The translations under genes and the position numbers were made by a program. The notes beneath the pieces were generated by a model. That model saw only the letters and a list, made by a program, of their open reading frames with translations, was not told the DNA's origin and did not search any database. A DNA stretch of 64,000 nucleotides. Origin: Isoptericola sp044389085. Lineage in GTDB: Bacteria; Actinomycetota; Actinomycetes; Actinomycetales; Cellulomonadaceae. This document shows positions 35,476-43,772 of the stretch, one piece after another. Every line of letters begins with the position of its first letter. Position 1 is the stretch's first letter. Location: assembly GCF_044389085.1 (NCBI RefSeq), contig NZ_JBIRXP010000005.1:62001-126000 (forward strand), written 5' to 3'.

Positions 35476-35508
35476 GCAGCCTGCCGTGCCCGGGGCACGG
35501 CAGGCTGC
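35476..35508. terminator. Terminator between lexA and ldh
   Basis: Perfect 15-bp arms GCAGCCTGCCGTGCC (35476-35490) and GGCACGGCAGGCTGC (35494-35508) with a 3-nt loop lie between the convergent ends of lexA and ldh. Confidence 0.88.
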
Positions 35509-35521
35509 GGTCGCGTCACGG

Positions 35522-36481
35522 TCAGAAGCCCAGCCGGCGCTGCACGGCCCGCATGCTGTCGGCCGAGGTCCGCAGCCCGGCGATCTCCTCGTCCGACAGG
35601 GGTGTGTCGATCGTCTCCGCCACACCCCGTCGGTCGACGAGCGACGGCACCGACAGGCAGACGTCGCTGATGCCGTAGAAGTCGTCGAGGCGTGAGGACA
35701 CGTTCATCACGCGGTGCTCGTCGTTGAGGACCGCCTCGATGATCCGGGTCGCCGCCAGGCCGACGGCATAGTTGGTCGCCCCCTTGCCGGCGATGACGCG
35801 GTAGGCCGACTCGACCACGTCGGTCGCGATGCTCTGCCGGGCCGGCTCGTCGAGCGGCGGGCGCCCCCGGAAGGGCCGCCAGTCGAGCAGGGGTACCCCG
35901 GCGATCGTGGCGGAGCTCCACAGCACGATCTCCGAGTCGCCGTGCTCACCGGCGATGTTCGCGTGCACGTTGCCGACCGCGACCCCGCAGTGGCGGGCCA
36001 GCGCGTCGCGCAGACGCGACGAGTCCAGGACGGTCCCGCTGCCGAACACCCGCCCCCGCGGCAGTCCGCTGATCTCCTGGGCGGCATAGGTGACCACGTC
36101 GACGGGGTTGGTCACCATGAGGAACACCGCGTCCGGGGCGACCTCGAGGAGGCCCGGCAGGATGGACCGGGTGAGGCCGACCGTGGCCTCGGCCAGGTCG
36201 AGGCGGCTCTGGCCGGGCTTCTGCTTGGCCCCGGCCGTCACCGCGACGATGTCGGCGCCCCGGCAGACCTCGACGTCGTCGGAGCCGTCGATCTCGGCCT
36301 GGGGGATGAACATGCCCCCGTGCCGCAGGTCGAGCACCTCGGCCTCCACCTTCGCGCGGTTGACGTCCAGGAGGGCGACGGACCGCGCCGCACCCCTGGC
36401 CAGCGCCGCGTACGCGAGGGTGGAACCCACGGCGCCCGCGCCGACGATCGCGAGCTTGGTCGTCCTGCGTGTCTCGTTCAC
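35522..36481 (-). CDS. ldh: L-lactate dehydrogenase
   Basis: This enzyme reduces pyruvate to L-lactate with NADH. The 319-residue product begins KLAIVGAGAVGSTLAYAAL (NAD-binding GAGAVG), has the specificity loop AGAKQKPGQSRLDL with the Gln that marks lactate rather than malate dehydrogenase, MVTNPVDVVTYAAQ, and the catalytic histidine motif GEHGDSE. The start is GTG at 36481, 9 nt after the DinG-like helicase stop, so it may be co-transcribed with the helicase. The ribosome site is weak. Confidence 0.94.
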   Translation of the reverse strand: MNETRRTTKLAIVGAGAVGSTLAYAALARGAARSVALLDVNRAKVEAEVLDLRHGGMFIPQAEIDGSDDVEVCRGADIVAVTAGAKQKPGQSRLDLAEATVGLTRSILPGLLEVAPDAVFLMVTNPVDVVTYAAQEISGLPRGRVFGSGTVLDSSRLRDALARHCGVAVGNVHANIAGEHGDSEIVLWSSATIAGVPLLDWRPFRGRPPLDEPARQSIATDVVESAYRVIAGKGATNYAVGLAATRIIEAVLNDEHRVMNVSSRLDDFYGISDVCLSVPSLVDRRGVAETIDTPLSDEEIAGLRTSADSMRAVQRRLGF

Positions 36482-36490
36482 GGCCCCACG

Positions 36491-38551
36491 CTAGGTGTCG
36501 AGGCGCCGGAGCGCAGCACGGACGAGCTCCCCGTCCGTGGTCGGCCAGAAGTCCGGCATCGAGCGGGTGAGGAAGGTCCCGTAACGAGCGGTCGCGAGGC
36601 GCGGGTCGAGGACGGCCACGACGCCGCGGTCGTCCCCCGTGCGCACGAGCCGGCCGGCCCCCTGGGCCAGGAGCAGCGCGGCGTGCGTCGCCGAGACCTG
36701 CATGAACCCGTTGCCGCCCGCCTGCTCCACCGACCGGGCCCGCGCCGCCTTCACCGGGTCGTCCGGGCGCGGGAACGGGATGCGGTCCACGAGGACCAGC
36801 TGGCAGCTCGGCCCGGGGACGTCCACGCCCTGCCACAGCGAGAGCGTGCCGAACAGGCAGGTCGCCGGGTCGTCCGCGAACGCCTTCACCAGGGTGGGCA
36901 GCTGGTCGTCCCCCTGGCACAGCACGGGCACGTCCAGGCGCTCGCGCATCGCCTCCGCGGCGGCCGACGCCGCCCGCCGCGACGAGAACAGCCCGAGGGT
37001 CCGCCCTCCGGCCGCCTCGATCAGGCCGGCGATCTCGTCGAGCTGCGCGTCCGTCGTCGGCTCGCGGCCGGGGGCGGGCAGGTGCCGCGCGACGTAGAGG
37101 ATGCCCTGGCGCGGGTAGTCGAACGGGCTGCCGACGTCGAGACCCGACCAGTCCGCCGTCTCGTCGGAGCCCCCCGACCCCGCGAGGCCCAGCGAGCGCG
37201 CCACCGGGTCGAACGTGCCGCCGAGCGTGAGGGTGGCCGACGTGAACACGCCGGTCGCCTCGCCGAGCAGGTGGGTGCGGATGAGCCCGGCCACCGCGAG
37301 CGGCGCGGCGTGCAGCCGCGTGACCCCGTCCCCGGCCCACGGCGCGTTCTCCGGCGGGCGCGAGCACCACAGCACGTCCGCCGTCGTGTCCTCGGCCGCC
37401 ATCCGCTCCGCGACCTCGAAGAGCTGCAGGACCGCGGACTGCGCCATCTTCATGCCCGCGTCCGGGGCCTCCTGCCCCTTGGCCCCGCCCTGGGGCTTGA
37501 GACGGGTGAGGAGCTCGCGCGCCGCGTCGCGCACGCCGCCCACCGCGGCACGCAGGTCGTCGGGCAGGCCGAGGGGGAACCGTTCCGCGGGCGCGGTGGC
37601 GAGCAGGCCGCCCAGGCGCTGGGCGGCGGCGTCGAGCGCCTCGGTCTCGGTGCCGCCGTGCCGCCGCGCGAGCCGCGCGGCGTGGTCCACCACGGTCAGC
37701 GACAGGTCCACGGTGGCGGCGGCCGTCACACGCTCGGCAAGCTCGTGCGCCTCGTCGACGACGACGGCGTCGTGCTCCGGGAGCACGCCGGGGTTCCCGG
37801 ACACGGCGATGCCGAGCATCGCGTGGTTGGTGACGACGACGTCGGCCTCGCGCGCCGCGGCGCGGGCCCGCTCGGGGAAGCACTCCGCGAGGAGCGGGCA
37901 CCGCTGGCCGAGGCACTCCAGCGCGGTGACGGAGACCTGGCGCCAGGCCTTGTCGGGCACGCCGGGCACCAGGTCGTCCCGGTCACCGGTGTCGGTCTCG
38001 TCGGCCCAGGAGTGCAGCCGGCGCACGTGGTCGGCGAGCGTGGCGGCGTCGTCGGGCCGCCCGCCCCGCCCGCGCGGGCCAGGAGGCGCCGGGTGCTGCT
38101 CGGCCCCGGCTCCCTCGCCGGGGCCGGGGTCGGCGGGCAGGTCGAAGAGCGTCGCGCCCTCGACCGGGTAGCCGCCGGTCACCTTGTGCTTGCACAGGTA
38201 GTTGTGCCACCCCTTGAGGAGGGCCACCTTGGGCGCGCGGGGCAGCTTCGGCCCCACGGTCTCGGCGACCAGCGGCAGGTCGCGCGTCACCACCTGGCGC
38301 TGCAGGGCGAGCGTGGCCGTGGAGACGATGACCCGCTTGCCGTCGACGACCGCGTGCCGCACGGCCGGGACGAGGTAGGCGAGCGACTTGCCGGTGCCCG
38401 TGCCGGCCTGGACCAGGAGGTGCCGGCCGTCGTCGACGGCCTCCGCCACCGCCTCCGCCATGCGGCGCTGACCCTCCCGGCGTCCGCCGCCGAGGGCCCC
38501 CACCGCCAGGTCGAGAAGCTGCGGGGCGTCGGGAGCGTCGGCGGAGGTCAC
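36491..38551 (-). CDS. DinG-like iron-sulfur ATP-dependent helicase
   Basis: The 686-residue XPD/DinG-type helicase has Walker A QAGTGTGKS (about 48-56), motif Ia STATLALQRQ, four candidate cluster cysteines (NYLCKHK and CLGQRCPLLAEC), TNHAMLGI, the DEAH box VVDEAHELAERV, FTSATLTLGGTF, and C-terminal QGAGRLVRTGDDRG. Such helicases unwind 5'-tailed DNA, R-loops or D-loops. No LexA box was found nearby despite the family name. The start GTG at 38551 has TAGGAT exactly 6 nt before it, which can be read as a leaderless -10 box or a weak AGGA ribosome site. Confidence 0.92.
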   Translation of the reverse strand: MTSADAPDAPQLLDLAVGALGGGRREGQRRMAEAVAEAVDDGRHLLVQAGTGTGKSLAYLVPAVRHAVVDGKRVIVSTATLALQRQVVTRDLPLVAETVGPKLPRAPKVALLKGWHNYLCKHKVTGGYPVEGATLFDLPADPGPGEGAGAEQHPAPPGPRGRGGRPDDAATLADHVRRLHSWADETDTGDRDDLVPGVPDKAWRQVSVTALECLGQRCPLLAECFPERARAAAREADVVVTNHAMLGIAVSGNPGVLPEHDAVVVDEAHELAERVTAAATVDLSLTVVDHAARLARRHGGTETEALDAAAQRLGGLLATAPAERFPLGLPDDLRAAVGGVRDAARELLTRLKPQGGAKGQEAPDAGMKMAQSAVLQLFEVAERMAAEDTTADVLWCSRPPENAPWAGDGVTRLHAAPLAVAGLIRTHLLGEATGVFTSATLTLGGTFDPVARSLGLAGSGGSDETADWSGLDVGSPFDYPRQGILYVARHLPAPGREPTTDAQLDEIAGLIEAAGGRTLGLFSSRRAASAAAEAMRERLDVPVLCQGDDQLPTLVKAFADDPATCLFGTLSLWQGVDVPGPSCQLVLVDRIPFPRPDDPVKAARARSVEQAGGNGFMQVSATHAALLLAQGAGRLVRTGDDRGVVAVLDPRLATARYGTFLTRSMPDFWPTTDGELVRAALRRLDT

Positions 38552-38557
38552 CCGACG

Positions 38558-38563
38558 ATCCTA
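38558..38563 (-). promoter_or_regulatory. Putative leaderless -10 box of the DinG-like gene
   Basis: TAGGAT on the minus strand with 6 nt to the GTG start. The surrounding 17-nt context (CCTAGGATCG then YCGGGTG) is nearly identical to that of the methyltransferase gene at 40442. Confidence 0.45.
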
Positions 38564-38610
38564 GGGCGACCCGCCGACCGCCCCGGGCCTCGCCCACAGC
38601 TCCGCGAGGT

Positions 38611-38650
38611 CGAGCCACGCGGAGCCACATGAAGCCACATGAAGCCGCAC
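38611..38650 (-). repeat. Four 10-bp tandem repeats upstream of the DinG-like gene
   Basis: Reading the minus strand, units are GTGCGGCTTC, ATGTGGCTTC, ATGTGGCTCC and GCGTGGCTCG, each exactly 10 bp. The TGGC core recurs once per helical turn. This resembles a phased direct-repeat operator such as the MraZ type, but the core differs (TGGCT against TGGAG). It lies in the 160-bp gap between hflX and the helicase gene; the regulator is unknown. Confidence 0.65.
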
Positions 38651-38711
38651 GCAGCTCCGAGGGATCACGGCGAGCCGGTGGCGCGCGACCTCGGCAGGGA
38701 CGGAGCGGCGG

Positions 38712-40286
38712 TCAGCCCGCGACGGCGGCGAGCCGGAGCTCGGCCGCGAGCGCCTCGTCGACGCGACCCCGCAGGCGAGTGCCCTCGGCGAGGTGCTCCT
38801 CGGCGACCGCGCCTCCCGCCTCGTGCACGCGGTGCACCAGGTCACCGCGGGAGTACGGGACGACCAGGTCGATCTCCACGTGCGGCTGGGGCAGCTCGGC
38901 CGCGATCAGCTCCCGCAGCTCGGCCATGCCCTCGCCCGAGTGCGCGGACACCACGACGCTGCGCCGCTCGCGGCGCTGCACCCGGCCGACGACCGCCGGG
39001 TCCGCGACGTCGGCCTTGTTGAGGACGACGACCTCGGGCACGTCGGCGATCCCGGGGATCTCGGCGAGCACCTCGCGCACCGCGGCGATCTGACCCTCGG
39101 GGTCCGGGTGGGAGGCGTCGACCACGTGCAGCAGCAGCGCGGCGTCCCCCACCTCCTCGAGCGTGGACCGGAACGCCTCGACGAGCTGGTGCGGCAGGTG
39201 CCGGACGAACCCGACGGTGTCCGTGAACGTGTAGGGGCGGCCGTCTTCGGTGCGGGCCTTGCGGACGGTCGGGTCCAGGGTCGCGAACAGCGCGTTCTCG
39301 ACGAGGACGCCGGCGTCGGTGAGCGCGTTGAGGAGCGACGACTTCCCGGCGTTGGTGTAGCCGGCGATCGCCACGTTGGGCACGCCGTGCCGCTTGCGGT
39401 CGAGGCGCTTGGTCTCGCGGCCCGGCGCCATCGCGGCGATCTCGCGACGGAGCTTGGCCATCCGGTTGCGGATCCGGCGGCGGTCCAGCTCGATCTTCGT
39501 CTCACCGGGGCCGCGCGAACCCATGCCCGCGCCCTGGCCGCCCACCTGGCCGCCGGCCTGGCGGGACATCGAGTCGCCCCAGCCGCGCAGGCGCGGCAGC
39601 AGGTACTCGAGCTGCGCCAGCTCGACCTGGGCCTTGCCCTCCCGCGACTTGGCGTGCTGGGCGAAGATGTCGAGGATCAGCGCGGTGCGGTCGACCACCT
39701 TGACCTTGACGATGTCCTCCAGCGCACGGCGCTGGGAGGGCGCCAGCTCGGTGTCCGCGACGACGGTGTCCGCGCCGACGGACGCGACGACCTCCGCCAG
39801 CTCGGCCGCCTTGCCGGACCCGAGGTAGGTGCCGGGGTCGGGCTTCTGGCGACGCTGCAGCAGCCCGTCGAGGACCTGCGAGCCGGCGGTCTCGGCGAGC
39901 GCGGCGAGCTCGCGCAGCGAGACCTCCGCCTCGCGGGCCGCGGCCTCGCCGCCGGAGTACAGGCCGACGAGCACCACCCGCTCCAGGCGGAGCTGGCGGT
40001 ACTCGACCTCGGTGACGTCCTCGAGCTCGGTGGACAACCCGGCGACGCGGCGCAGCGAGATGCGCTCCTCGAGGTCGAGCTGGTCGCCGTCGTGGGTGGT
40101 GTGCACCGTGGCGCCCTCGGACCGCGCCGTCCCGGCCCGCGCGAGCACCCGTGCGACGACGTCCTGCGCGATCGCCTGGGCGTCGCGCTCGGCCTCGCGG
40201 CGCGCGTCCACCGAGGCGTCGGCGCCGGGAGCCCCGGCGGTCTCGTCGGCCTGCGGGGTGTCGGGGTTGGTCGGGGTGTGGGTCAA
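38712..40286 (-). CDS. hflX: Ribosome-splitting GTPase HflX
   Basis: HflX is a GTPase that binds 50S subunits and splits stalled ribosomes under stress. The product has the HflX N-terminal domain (LERVVLVGLY, KPDPGTYLGSGKAAELAEVV, FAQHAKSREGKAQVELAQL), the glycine-rich linker GGQVGGQGAGMGSRGPGETK, and the GTPase domain with G1 AGYTNAGKSSLLN, G3 FTDTVGFVRHLPH and G4 VVLNKADV. I prefer TTG at 40286 (524 residues) because GAGAGG lies 6 nt upstream; ATG at 40328 would add 14 residues but has no ribosome site. It is divergent from a methyltransferase gene. Confidence 0.93.
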   Translation of the reverse strand: MTHTPTNPDTPQADETAGAPGADASVDARREAERDAQAIAQDVVARVLARAGTARSEGATVHTTHDGDQLDLEERISLRRVAGLSTELEDVTEVEYRQLRLERVVLVGLYSGGEAAAREAEVSLRELAALAETAGSQVLDGLLQRRQKPDPGTYLGSGKAAELAEVVASVGADTVVADTELAPSQRRALEDIVKVKVVDRTALILDIFAQHAKSREGKAQVELAQLEYLLPRLRGWGDSMSRQAGGQVGGQGAGMGSRGPGETKIELDRRRIRNRMAKLRREIAAMAPGRETKRLDRKRHGVPNVAIAGYTNAGKSSLLNALTDAGVLVENALFATLDPTVRKARTEDGRPYTFTDTVGFVRHLPHQLVEAFRSTLEEVGDAALLLHVVDASHPDPEGQIAAVREVLAEIPGIADVPEVVVLNKADVADPAVVGRVQRRERRSVVVSAHSGEGMAELRELIAAELPQPHVEIDLVVPYSRGDLVHRVHEAGGAVAEEHLAEGTRLRGRVDEALAAELRLAAVAG

Positions 40287-40429
40287 GGTGTGCCTCTCGG
40301 GTCGGGGTCGGCGGTCCGGCCGCCGCATCGGTACAACAAGGGTCCCACGCGAGAACGTCCCGGCGGAGAGTTTTTCCCTGGGCGGACGGCCCGCGCACGA
40401 CGGCGGACGACGGTGCGACGGGCGCGACC

Positions 40430-40435
40430 TAGGAT
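40430..40435 (+). promoter_or_regulatory. Putative leaderless -10 box of the methyltransferase gene
   Basis: TAGGAT with exactly 6 nt to the GTG start at 40442. AGGA inside it could alternatively be a short ribosome site. The context matches that at the DinG-like gene. Confidence 0.45.
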
Positions 40436-40441
40436 CGCCGG

Positions 40442-41044
40442 GTGAGCGAGCAGCCCGACCACTACTTCACCGCGCAGCCGGCCTCGGCCGCCGAGCGCCG
40501 TCGCGCCGTCGTCGAGCTCGCCGGACGAGAGGTCGAGGTGGACGTCGCCTCCGGCGTCTTCTCGCCCGGCGGCGTCGACAAGGGCACCCGGGTGCTCCTG
40601 GGCGAGGTGCCCGCTCCGCCCGCCACCGGCGACCTGCTCGACCTGGGCTGCGGCTGGGGCCCGATCGCGCTCTCGATGGCGATCGCCTCCCCGGGAGCCA
40701 CCGTGTGGGCCGTGGACGTCAACGAGCGTGCGCTCGATCTCCTGCGCACCACGGCGGCACGCCTCGGCCTGGAGAACGTGCGAGCGGTGCGCGCCGAGGA
40801 CGTGCCGGACGACGTCCGGTTCGCGGCGATCTGGTCGAACCCGCCGATCCGGGTCGGCAAGGCCGTGCTGCACGACCTGCTGGGCACCTGGCTCCCCCGG
40901 CTCGCGCCGGGCGCACGGGCGTGGCTCGTGGTGCAGAAGAACCTGGGCTCGGACTCGCTCGCCCGCTGGATCGAGGCCGAGCTCGGCCGCGACGTCGAGC
41001 GCGCGTCCTCGTCCAAGGGCTTCCGGGTGCTGCGGGTCGGCTGA
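40442..41044 (+). CDS. Class I SAM methyltransferase, RsmC/RlmG-like
   Basis: The 200-residue protein starts DHYFTAQPASAAERR, the usual opening of the small RsmC-like group. It contains the SAM motif LLDLGCGWGPIALSMA, VWAVDVNERALDLLR, and the catalytic motif IWSNPPIR (NPPx, typical of N6/N2-purine methyltransferases), then AWLVVQKNLGSDSLARWI and KGFRVLRV. This places it with guanine-N2 methyltransferases acting on rRNA, though only the single C-terminal-like domain is present. The exact rRNA position is unknown. It is divergent from hflX and convergent with dapF. Confidence 0.88.
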   Translation: MSEQPDHYFTAQPASAAERRRAVVELAGREVEVDVASGVFSPGGVDKGTRVLLGEVPAPPATGDLLDLGCGWGPIALSMAIASPGATVWAVDVNERALDLLRTTAARLGLENVRAVRAEDVPDDVRFAAIWSNPPIRVGKAVLHDLLGTWLPRLAPGARAWLVVQKNLGSDSLARWIEAELGRDVERASSSKGFRVLRVG

Positions 41045-41075
41045 CGCCGCCCCCTCACGGTCGCCCCGAACCCCG

Positions 41076-42011
41076 TCAGAGGTCCGCGAGCTCCGTCTCG
41101 CCGCTGAACACCAGCTCGGCCGGACCGGCGAGCTCCACGTGGCCGCCGTCGAGCAGCCGGACGCGCACCAGCCCGCCGGGGACCTCGACCTCCCAGACGT
41201 CCGGCACCGGGCCGTCGGACCCCGCCGCGGCCCACGTCCGCACCGCGAGCGCCGCGGCGCACGCGCCTGTGCCGCAGGACTGGGTCTCCCCCACGCCGCG
41301 CTCGTGCACGCGCATCCGCACGTGCCCGACCGCCCGCCCGTCCGGGTCCACCGTCTCGGCGAGCGGCACCACGAGCTCGACGTTGGTCCCCTCGGGGGGA
41401 AGCGGGTCGACCTCGGGGGCACGCGTCAGGTCGGCCTCGGCGAGCTCGGACGCCCGTGCGAGGGCGACGACGGTGTGGGGGTTGCCCAGGTCGACGCCGA
41501 GCGCCGGGCGCGGGGCGTCCCAGCCGCGCACCAGCACGGCGGCGTCGGCGCCGCGCGCCGCCGCCTCCTGCCCGCCGGGCAGCGCCCACGGCCCCATGTC
41601 GACCGCGTACCAGCCGCCGGGCTCCTTGCGGACCCGGCGCACCCCGGCGCGGGTGCCGAGCGCGAGCTCCTGCCCGTCGTCGAGGTCCGCGAGGCCGAGC
41701 TGCTCGGCGAAGGCCGTGAAGACGCGCACGCCGTTGCCGCACATCTGCGCGACGGAACCGTCGGCGTTGCGGTAGTCCATGAACCAGATGGCGGCGGGCT
41801 CCTCGGCCAGCACGCGGTCGGCGACCGCCTCGCCGGCGCGCGCGACGGCCGCCGTCGGCGCGAGCCGGATGACCCCGTCGCCGCCGATCCCGGCGCGGCG
41901 GTCGGCCAGGCGCCGCACCTGGTCCGGGGTGAGCTCGAGGTCTCCCCGCGTGTCGGCCAGCAGCACGAAGTCGTTCTGGGTGCCGTGACCCTTGGTGAAG
42001 CGCAGCGTCAT
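41076..42011 (-). CDS. dapF: Diaminopimelate epimerase DapF
   Basis: DapF converts LL- to meso-diaminopimelate, the precursor of lysine (and of DAP-type peptidoglycan). The 311-residue product starts RFTKGHGTQNDFVLL and has the two catalytic cysteines: Cys 91 in AQMCGNGVRVF and Cys 246 in TQSCGTGACAAAL. The ATG at 42011 overlaps the miaA stop (ATGA). If the wall is Lys/Orn-type as MurE suggests, DapF here mainly serves lysine synthesis. Confidence 0.96.
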   Translation of the reverse strand: MTLRFTKGHGTQNDFVLLADTRGDLELTPDQVRRLADRRAGIGGDGVIRLAPTAAVARAGEAVADRVLAEEPAAIWFMDYRNADGSVAQMCGNGVRVFTAFAEQLGLADLDDGQELALGTRAGVRRVRKEPGGWYAVDMGPWALPGGQEAAARGADAAVLVRGWDAPRPALGVDLGNPHTVVALARASELAEADLTRAPEVDPLPPEGTNVELVVPLAETVDPDGRAVGHVRMRVHERGVGETQSCGTGACAAALAVRTWAAAGSDGPVPDVWEVEVPGGLVRVRLLDGGHVELAGPAELVFSGETELADL

Positions 42012-43123
42012 GAGCCCAGACTACGGCGCACGGGCGCCGTCCCCGGCTCCGGCAGCCCCCCGTCGTCGGCGGCGCGGACCACCGCGAGCGCCTGCTCGAG
42101 CAGGTCGGGCGACCCGGCGTCGAGCCAGTGCACGCGGGGGTCCCGCCCGAACCAGCCCATCTGCTTGCGCGCCAGCCGTCGGGTGTTGGCGACGATCGCC
42201 TCGCGCGCGGCGTCCATCGTGAGGTCCCCGCGCCAGCACGCGAGCAGCTCGGCGTAACCGACGGCGCGCGCCGCCGTCGTGCCCAGGCCCGCGCCCGTGC
42301 CGCCCTGCTCCGGCGACGCGAGCGACCGCACCTCCTCGACCAGGCCCTCGTCCCACATGCGGTCCACCCGCCCGGCCACGCGCGCGTCGAGCACCTCGCG
42401 GTCGCAGTCGAGACCGATCTGCACGGCCGGGCGGACGTGCTCCTGGCGGGGCAGGTTGGCGGTGTACGGGCGGCCCGTCAGCTCGATGACCTCCAGCGCG
42501 CGCACGATCCGGCGGGTGTTGTGGGGGCCGATCGACGCCGCGGCGTCGGGGTCGAGGCGGGCGAGCTCGTCGTGCAGCGCCCGCCGCCCCTCCCGCTCGG
42601 CGCGCCCCTCCAGGCGGGCCCGGAGGTCCGGGTCGGTGCCGGGGAAGTCCATGTGGTCGAGCAGCGCGCGCACGTACAGGCCCGAGCCTCCGACGACGAC
42701 GGCTCGCGCGCCGCGGGCCGCGATCGCGTCCAGGTCCGCGCGCGCGGCCTGCTGGTAGCGCGCCACCGAGGCGTCCTCGCGCGGGTCCAGCACGTCGAGC
42801 TGGTGGTGGACGATCCCACGCCGCTCGGCGAGCGGCACCTTCGCCGTCCCGACGTCCATGCCCCGGTAGAGCTGGAACGCGTCCGCGTTGACGATTTCGG
42901 CGGCGGCCGCCCCGCGCCGGCCCTCCTGACGGGCATCGCGCCGGGCACTGCCGTCGGAGGCGCCGTCCGGCGACAGCGCCTGCGCCAGCTCGAGCGCGAG
43001 GTCCGACTTGCCCGTCGCCGTCGGGCCGACGACGGCGACCACCACGGCCGTGCCGGACGGGGTGCCGAACGAGGTGCCGGAGGTGCTCCCGGGGGCGGCC
43101 GAGGTCGGGTGCGCTGCGCTCAC
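42008..43123 (-). CDS. miaA: tRNA dimethylallyltransferase MiaA
   Basis: MiaA adds the isopentenyl group to A37 of tRNAs reading UNN codons; MiaB (49752-51404) then adds methylthio. The product of about 371 residues has the P-loop VVGPTATGKSDLALEL, an unusual insert of about 25 Asp/Arg/Gly-rich residues, then IVNADAFQLYRGMDVGTAK, VVVGGSGLYVRALL and a C-terminal RKQMGWFGRDPRVHWLD. The start chosen is GTG at 43123, with TAGGGT 7 nt upstream suggesting a leaderless transcript; another GTG at 43129 is possible. The stop overlaps dapF. Confidence 0.94.
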   Translation of the reverse strand: MSAAHPTSAAPGSTSGTSFGTPSGTAVVVAVVGPTATGKSDLALELAQALSPDGASDGSARRDARQEGRRGAAAAEIVNADAFQLYRGMDVGTAKVPLAERRGIVHHQLDVLDPREDASVARYQQAARADLDAIAARGARAVVVGGSGLYVRALLDHMDFPGTDPDLRARLEGRAEREGRRALHDELARLDPDAAASIGPHNTRRIVRALEVIELTGRPYTANLPRQEHVRPAVQIGLDCDREVLDARVAGRVDRMWDEGLVEEVRSLASPEQGGTGAGLGTTAARAVGYAELLACWRGDLTMDAAREAIVANTRRLARKQMGWFGRDPRVHWLDAGSPDLLEQALAVVRAADDGGLPEPGTAPVRRSLGS

Positions 43124-43130
43124 GCCCACG

Positions 43131-43136
43131 ACCCTA
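43131..43136 (-). promoter_or_regulatory. Putative leaderless -10 box of miaA
   Basis: TAGGGT on the minus strand, 7 nt before the GTG at 43123, with no ribosome site in between. The -35 region is not recognisable. Confidence 0.4.
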
Positions 43137-43268
43137 GCCCGCCGTCCCGGACCGCCGGCCTCGCGCCGCCCACGGCTGTCGGACCGCCTGGTTAGGGTGT
43201 CCTGCGCCACCCGACGACGCCCGGCGCACCGGTACGCGTGCGCCCGGCCCCGCACAGGACGAGGACCC

Positions 43269-43772
43269 ATGGCCTTCTTCACCAAGCCCACCGACGCGGC
43301 GCCCGCCGCCCCCGCCCCGCTCACCCGGGACCGGCTCGAGGCGCTGATGACGCGCCGCGAGTGGTACTTCGGGATCGACGACGACGGCGACCTCGGCGGG
43401 GTCTGGGACGACAACACGTTCTACTTCCTGCTCGTCGGTGAGCCGAGCGGCATCCTGCAGATCCGGGGCCGGTGGAGCCGCACGCTCCCGGTCTCCGAGC
43501 TGGGGACGCTCACCGCGCTCCTCAACGAGTGGAACGTGGGACGCATCTGGCCCAAGGTCTTCGCCCGCCCGGAGGACGACGGGTCGGCCGTCGTGGTGTA
43601 CGCCGAGGTGGCCACCGACCTGCGCAGCGGCGCGAACGACGAGCAGCTCGAGCGCATCGTCGACTGCGGGCTCGCCACCGGTCTGTCGTTCTTCGAGCTG
43701 CTGGACGAGCGCTACCCCGCCGCCGAGGGGGCCGAGGACGCGGCCGCGGCGGCGTCGGGCGACGCGCGGTGA
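43269..43772 (+). CDS. YbjN domain protein, partner gene of HSP90
   Basis: The 167-residue protein has the YbjN fold, related to type III secretion chaperones. Landmarks shared with the two YbjN proteins downstream are a TRREWYFGIDDDGDLGGVWDD opening, FYFLLVGEPSGILQIRGRW, LLNEWNVGRIWPKVFAR and a final CGLATGLSFFELLDE. The ATG at 43269 follows ACGAGGAC. A -10-like TAGGGT lies at 43193. Its stop overlaps the HSP90 start as GTGA, so the two are made together. A co-chaperone or adaptor role is inferred from fold and linkage, not known. Confidence 0.85.
   Translation: MAFFTKPTDAAPAAPAPLTRDRLEALMTRREWYFGIDDDGDLGGVWDDNTFYFLLVGEPSGILQIRGRWSRTLPVSELGTLTALLNEWNVGRIWPKVFARPEDDGSAVVVYAEVATDLRSGANDEQLERIVDCGLATGLSFFELLDERYPAAEGAEDAAAAASGDAR

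Noticed and set aside
36491..38551. SOS control of the DinG-like helicase
   Set aside because: No CGAAC-N4-GTTYG box was found near the start. E. coli dinG is damage-inducible, but that cannot be carried over here.
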